From: Cristatella mucedo
Lineage: Eukaryota; Bryozoa; Phylactolaemata; Cristatellidae
Direction: 5' to 3'
Length of the DNA stretch: 64,000 nucleotides
NCBI GenBank assembly: GCA_009760855.2
Contig: WPIO01000003.1
Location: 13,321,001 to 13,385,000, forward strand
Positions 59,701-64,000 of the stretch are shown here, in pieces. Each line of letters starts with the position of its first letter. The stretch's first letter is position 1. The position numbers were made by a program, and so were the translations under genes. The notes under the pieces were generated by a model that worked only from the letters and a program-made list of their open reading frames with translations, ran no database searches and was not told the DNA's origin.

Positions 59701-62700
59701 AAGTCAAGTCGACAGCAGGACTTGTGTCTAGCAACACCATTGGGGGGGGGGGGTGTCCCTGGCTGCCTCCATCTACAATGCCTTATCAGTTGCCGTAGGC
59801 GATCTCTCTGGTCAGCAGGCTTGCCTGAGAACTACAGGGCTTGAGAAACAGCTGTTGCTCTTTTTCACGAGTGTATCACTTAATTAGCACGTGTGGAGTA
59901 TAAGGTTCAGTTCCTGGTATGGCCAGTTTTTGTAGTCTGCATTGCACGAGCAACAGTACACGTGAGTGTATCTTGGTTTTCGGCTGAGATATCTGAGGCT
60001 GACTGCCACGGATTCGGTCAGCATGGCCTTAGTGCTTTTGTCAGCTGGATTGATCGACCAGAAACATTCGATGAAATTTTGAAGTTCTATGCTATGCGGA
60101 TGTGGACATACTATGTCTGTGTGTCTGGTATAACAATCCTGAATTTACCTTTGCAGCAAATGTAAAGCGCCTAGAAAGAGATTAAGTTCTCTGAGGGCAC
60201 TTTATCAAGTACATTATTATTATTATTATTATTATTATTACCCATATATTCACTCATATTCTTAACATTCGTCCACTTATGCTCCAACGCAAGCGTTTTG
60301 CTTCACTAATATGTTTTTACTTTACGATCCAGATCGTGGGTCAAATCCTGAAGCAATTGATTCTTGTTTTTACACTGCAAGCAGGTGAAAGCCGCTAAGG
60401 CTCTTTTGCAGCTATGTAAATGAGGCTGTTGAATCAGCTACTATTTTTTGGTTGTGGGCTCGGATTGTAGGGATTTACCAGTTCCAAGGTTACACAATCG
60501 GAAATGCACCCCCTACTTCCATAGCCGTTACATATCCAAACCAAGAGTTCATCATGTCCTTGGCCAGGCATCCCTTCTTTTGCTACTGTGAAGCTACCGT
60601 GATTACTCACCATACCGGTTGATGTCCTCCTATGTCACTTACATAAAGCCTTTCGTGATGTATTTATAGCAGGTACATTACGGTACAGCAATGGTGAGCC
60701 TCAAAAAAGGGGGAAAGTGGGAGATAATTTGCTGATGTAATGTAATGTATCTCCGTCTGTAACTCAACAAAGTCACAAAGTCACAAAGACTATATGTGGG
60801 TGTTACACAGGAGAGTTTAACATGCATAAGCAGCAGCAGTGTTCCCTATCATAGTTGAAATCGAGCGTTGAAATACTAGAAGTTCACAGACAGGACTATG
60901 AACTCGAAAGGATTTTTCAAAGGGTGGCCACCGCATTCCAGCAGCTTACGCTATCCCTTTGATGTCCCTCGAAGGGACGACTAACTTCCGGTGCTTCGCT
61001 TAGATCTACTGAGTTGGCATATTGGAAAGCAGCTAGAGTAAGAGTGACCGACCGGAAGTAATTTGCTTCGTCTGCCTTTGGTTGCAATGGACAAGTTTAA
61101 ATAGAATCTGCTCGAGATTCTTCACAGGGGCTTACTATATAGTTCATAGTTTATAGTTAATATAAAATTAAGGATGGCCAGCACGTTCGTACGTTCTGTA
61201 AACGCAATGCAATTCTGATTTGCAGCCCGGCTGTGAACAATAATTTAATACGAATAGATTTATGTTCGCGTTATAGTAAAATTATATTAAATATAATTTT
61301 GAAATACGTTTCTAATTTTCTTCCTTTATAGATTTTGCTCCATTAGCAAAGAGCTCAAAGCTTAACAGTCAATGGGCGCGGGCTCACCAGCTAGCTCAGT
61401 GGACACTCAGGCCCACCTTTTAAAGCGAAGTTAGTTTTCTGGGATTTTTCATGGCTGACAATAATTTCCATATACAACCTGTGGTTTCCACCCACCATTG
61501 TGAACCGGCGAGTTTTCACTGCAATAAATTAGGGAAAATGAGCAAAGGGAGCAGAATATAAATGTATCTGTCGTTGACAACAACGAGAAAAACATGCAAT
61601 AAAGGAAGCTACTACTAAGCAACTACAACTACTAGGAAACAGCTACTCAGTGCCGCACTGACAAAATTCAGGAGAACCGTCGAATACGACAAACTCAAAA
61701 ACAGGAAAAGGCTGAAGGAGAGGAGCCCGTGAGCTTCGTGCTGTCGCAGCTCAGTGACCGCCTCACTAATGAAAAGGTCAACCGCACAAAGAGACTTAAG
61801 GTAAAATTCCAGTTTTTCACTATCAAGGTCTTGGTATGGAACCGGTGCCTGACAGTAGGCCGGCTCACCAGTTGGGCCAGGCTTGTCTTTAGGTCAGTGG
61901 ACTCGTAGGCTTGCTTTGTTATGCAACACTGAAAAGTCCTGTAATTTTCAAGGGTATGAGCTATTTATTTTTAAATTTGTCAAAATAAATTCAAATTGGT
62001 ACTGCATTGCGCTTTTTAATGGAGCCCAAGCTTTTTTAATGACAAGGGTGTGTTGCTGGTTTACCCCAAGCTGTTTTATGACGAGAGTGTGTTGCTGGTT
62101 TTCTCGAATGCCGGAATGGTTCCAAAACGGATTGTTGGAGCAAAGCTTTATGTATATATGTATATACACTTTTTTTAATCACGAGACACCACGTGTGTCA
62201 GTCTGGTGTTTAACGTGCCCTTTTCCCACTTTGTCATTTCTCCTTCTTTGTTTACTTGTCCTAGCTAGGCAGAATTAGGCTGTAGGAGCCCTGCCGTCCG
62301 TCTACCGACCGCTAGATGCCATTGACTTGTGATCTATTGTAGATTGCCCGTGTTCAGCTAAAAAAAAACGCCATGGCCCGATCGCTGGCCGCTGGCTCCG
62401 TCTGCGCCTGTGCCCAGTGCCCCGCTGCATCTCTCCTGCAGCTCCTTCCTTGCTGCCCAATTGTTTCCTCCCTCTTTTGCGCAGCATTGGAGCCTGTGAA
62501 CCCGGACGTAGTGCTGCCAAGAGATATGCTGCCCATGGTCAGCTCTGGCTCGTCGCGCTTCTTCTTCTGTCGAATGAAGAACGGGTCGGGGCAGCATTTG
62601 GACGGGAGCGCCGATGACTGTGCCGCCGAGTCGACGTCGGAAGCTGCTCTCGTGGCGACCGGAAGCAAGAGGCGCCGCCAGGCGCGGACGTTCACGACTC

Positions 62701-63317
62701 TGGCCTGCTCGGGTTATCTCAAGTTCTGGACTTCGCCGAAGCTGCCTGCAGAAGCGCAGGCGCACGACACCCCCGGTGGCACAAGCGGCGGCGGCAGCAG
62801 CTCTTCGGCCGCTGCTACCGCTGGCGCCTGCACCGCCAGCAGTGGTGCAACGGCAAACCCGTGCACGGCGGCTGGTAGCGAGGAGAGCAGCAACCTGAGC
62901 TGTCTGGTTGCTGTGGCACACGTGCCGAAGGTGTTCGGCAGTAATGACCAGGCATCTTGGCAGGGCATCGCATCGGCTCAGGGCGTGACCAGTGTTCAGC
63001 AGCTGTTCTTCAGCACACGACTCTCGGACGACTGCAGATTTCTCTTCGTCGACACGTGGTCAGCGCAAGCAGGCTCGGCACATGTGTACTGCCGTTTTGT
63101 TGGGAATGCTAGAAATAGAGTGCGTGCGCATGTTAGTGGCCTGCACACGCATGCACACAGACACAGATACAGGTGCAGTTATGCTGCATTTATAGCACTT
63201 CTCTTTGCAGTGTCTTCACAGTGACTGGTCACCTTCCACAGAACATTGTTGGTACAGGCTTCACCGACTACGTACACGGTGAAGACGTCAGTGCCGTATC
63301 CAGTCTATTTTCAGAAG
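52852..63317 (+). CDS. BMAL1: BMAL/cycle-type bHLH-PAS transcription factor (both ends incomplete)
   Basis: BMAL partners CLOCK-type bHLH-PAS proteins on E-boxes to drive the circadian loop in the nucleus. Exons: 52852-52944 (acidic/Ser-rich), 57114-57271 (bHLH), 57434-57513, 57695-57899 (PAS-A), 62485-63055 (PAS-A end, linker, PAS-B start) and 63211-63317 (PAS-B). All phases join. BMAL rather than ARNT is indicated by [63 protein letters not shown] and SCLVAVAHV. The bHLH keeps the DNA-contacting H..IEK.RRD residues. Between GYLKFW and SCLVAVAHV is a long Ser/Gly/Ala-rich insert absent from human BMAL1. The start codon exon is not identified upstream, and the rest of PAS-B and the transactivation tail lie beyond 64000. 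The donor GTGGTC at 63056 is non-consensus but keeps the PAS-B alignment gap-free. Confidence 0.9.
53170..55990 (-). mobile_element. Long CR1-like LINE copy inside the BMAL-like gene
   Basis: This is the longest LINE copy in the window. Reading the minus strand: endonuclease end ([34 protein letters not shown]), linker ([19 protein letters not shown]), RT ([39 protein letters not shown]), a catalytic YMDD followed by a 2-base frame error near 54255, and a 255-codon intact C-terminal frame (53332-54099) ending in the 3' UTR and terminal block near 53175-53230. It is 5'-truncated within the endonuclease and broken by several shifts, so immobile. It lies antisense in the BMAL-like intron between 52944 and 57114. 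Confidence 0.93.
56756..56800. repeat. (TG)n microsatellite
   Basis: About 20 TG units, one interrupted by TC, in the BMAL-like intron just before the bHLH exon. Confidence 0.97.
57114..57271 (+). CDS. BMAL-like bHLH exon
   Basis: Encodes [17 protein letters not shown], a loop with MIPMCGAM, and helix 2 [19 protein letters not shown]. It is preceded by acceptor CCTTGTAG and followed by donor GTGAGA. It is the best single marker of the gene. Compared with human BMAL1 the basic region has one Arg-to-Lys change (EKKRRD for EKRRRD). Confidence 0.93.
57695..57899 (+). CDS. BMAL-like PAS-A exon
   Basis: Encodes [18 protein letters not shown], then [16 protein letters not shown] and VFIDAR, matching PAS-A of BMAL (GFLFVVGCDRGKILFVS; DLIGQSLFDYLHPKD; LIDAKT). 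It continues in phase into 62485 ([12 protein letters not shown]...). Confidence 0.92.
58665..58775 (+). mobile_element. LINE 3' terminus, decayed
   Basis: Words 'atgcttcctttctagctta', 'gtgaagtgcctaaaagg' and an ATT tail match the family end. No coding remnant. Confidence 0.55.
58868..59005 (-). mobile_element. tRNA-derived SINE, type A
   Basis: Reversed copy with 'attagctgattcaatagcc', 'cttaacggctatcaccact' and a degraded B box ('aggattcggacctacgac'). Confidence 0.7.
59140..59465 (+). mobile_element. LINE 3' end split by a SINE insertion
   Basis: The family 3' spacer ('gcatgctgccactaacgat ... aaccatgttat') stops at about 59202 and resumes at about 59342 with 'gcttgtcattgagcat', continuing to the terminal block at 59395-59440. 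The uninterrupted counterpart is at 48355-48500. Confidence 0.85.
59203..59341 (+). mobile_element. tRNA-SINE with LINE-like tail, type B, nested insertion
   Basis: The head 'tggtctaacggttaaggtgc' and B-box-like 'gaggtcgtgggctcgat' lead straight into 'cctgcatagagattcagctc', 'tcttggggcgctatataaat' and an AT-rich tail. It is inserted in the LINE at 59140-59465, flanked on both sides by TTAT, a short probable target duplication that is ambiguous because of the AT-rich tail. Confidence 0.75.
60130..60240 (+). mobile_element. LINE 3' terminus with (ATT)n
   Basis: A clean terminal block ('gcaaatgtaaagcgcctaga', 'agagattaagttctctgagg') is followed by nine ATT units. It is a very short truncated insertion in the BMAL-like intron. 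Confidence 0.85.
60325..60450 (+). mobile_element. tRNA-derived SINE, type A
   Basis: The B-box region 'gatcgtgggtcaaatcctg' is followed by the body 'ctgcaagcaggtgaaagccg', 'ctatgtaaatgaggctgttg' and 'aatcagctactatttttt'. The head is truncated. Confidence 0.7.
60451..62484. other. Intron of the BMAL-like gene, otherwise unremarkable
   Basis: No exon is supported. A roughly 40-bp imperfect tandem pair at about 62036-62105 ('gtgtgttgctggttt' twice) is the only visible structure. The open frame across 61883-62278 looks accidental. Confidence 0.45.
62485..63055 (+). CDS. BMAL-like exon, end of PAS-A, linker and start of PAS-B
   Basis: The acceptor CTTTTGCGCAG precedes [17 protein letters not shown], then [10 protein letters not shown] basic KRRRQAR patch (possible nuclear import signal), GYLKFW, a Ser/Gly/Ala/Thr-rich linker of roughly 60 residues, and SCLVAVAHV...DDCRFLFVD of PAS-B follow. 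It is by far the largest exon of the gene. Confidence 0.9.
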
Positions 63318-64000
63318 GTTTGTCTCAGCCGATGGATTTGACCTATGTACTTGAACCTATTGTCCTCTTTGACCGTGAATTTTATAACTCCCGGTGGTCT
63401 CACACTACCTAGCATTCCCAGCTGTGTGAATGAGTTTTACATCAAGCTTGGAGGCTCAATTCCTACGATGCCCAGAGGTAATACTTGGACTGGTCTCAAT
63501 TGTTCGTTTGATGTTGGAATAATGGATCGACCATTGGGAAGGCCAGCGTTGCAGCAGAACTGTATACATTCACCGCAATGTTGAGCAGGTCTTGATGTCA
63601 TTGATGAGGTGTTCAAAGTATTAAGGTGCTGATGCCAGGTGTTAGCTGGAGAGGGCAACGTCTGAACGTGTGAATCTCGCAGGATCATTGATCACTCGTC
63701 TTAAACTTTTTATGTTGACTATGACTGATCGGTAGAACACTACTGCTATTTTGAAAGTTAGTAGGGTCCTCGTGCCAGCTGTTCTTGCCTCTAATTTCAC
63801 CTTGTGCACGACAGTCTATTGTCGGGTATTCCTACCGGTTGCTTAACTTGGATGGGGCTACTTAGTTTGGGACTGACTACACAAGAAAATCAATTGATCT
63901 TAGATGTGAAGCACGACAAGTCTCGTCAATGTTCGTTATCACATCGAGTTTGCCGTTGTGAGTGAAACGAGAAATCAAGGGTCTTAAGAATAATGGTCAC
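63318..64000 (+). other. BMAL-like intron running off the window
   Basis: After donor GTTTGT at 63318 I find no sequence resembling the remainder of PAS-B (for example a counterpart of the 'FKIKDGSFITLRSRWF' block of human BMAL1), so the next exon should lie beyond 64000. Confidence 0.5.

Noticed and set aside
61883-62278. 131-codon frame before the BMAL-like exon at 62485
   Set aside because: It includes an imperfect tandem repeat and AT-rich filler, has no family similarity, and lies inside an intron whose flanking exons already join in phase.
1690-63055. Numerous CACGTG E-boxes as clock-controlled elements
   Set aside because: About 16 are expected by chance in 64 kb, and the sites seen are scattered in coding, intronic and repeat DNA without clustering at a promoter.

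Overview
The window is nuclear DNA from an animal. It has spliced protein genes with GT-AG introns of about 150 nt to several kb, a standard eukaryotic tRNA gene, and many non-LTR retrotransposons, tRNA-derived SINEs and small DNA transposons. The three recognisable proteins are a glucose-6-phosphate transporter (SLC37A4 type), a nucleosome assembly protein (NAP1L type) and a BMAL/cycle-type bHLH-PAS clock factor. BMAL-type factors are animal proteins, and the divergence from human sequence points to an invertebrate. An early-branching lineage such as a sponge is possible, but the sequence alone does not fix the phylum.

Layout. 1-6127 (minus): SLC37A4-like gene, six exons joined in phase, last exon(s) beyond the left edge. 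6387-13243 (minus): a giant gene for a Ser/Ala-rich, largely disordered protein of about 2,160 residues with no recognised domain, one 5.7-kb exon plus two short proposed exons, ending only about 260 bp before the transporter ATG. 13.2-29.6 kb: no protein gene supported; it holds LINE and SINE fragments, a ~360-bp repeat in two direct copies around an intact tRNA-Ile(AAU) gene, and a CpG-rich block. 29595-40754 (plus): NAP1L-like gene, eleven exons, with an unusual ~183-residue N-terminal extension. 41-52.8 kb: transposon-rich, with a clean non-autonomous hAT element, two CpG-rich blocks and four perfect TGACGTCA sites. 52852-63317 (plus): BMAL-like gene from an acidic N-terminal exon through bHLH, PAS-A and the start of PAS-B, continuing past the right edge. 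A long decayed CR1-like LINE sits in reverse orientation in its first visible intron.

The three known proteins act independently (sugar-phosphate exchange across the ER membrane; histone chaperoning; circadian or PAS transcription), so no joint pathway is implied. The least explained items are the giant low-complexity gene and the NAP1 N-terminal extension. Exon borders were read by eye from splice sites, phase continuity and remembered family alignments; no search or RNA evidence was available.
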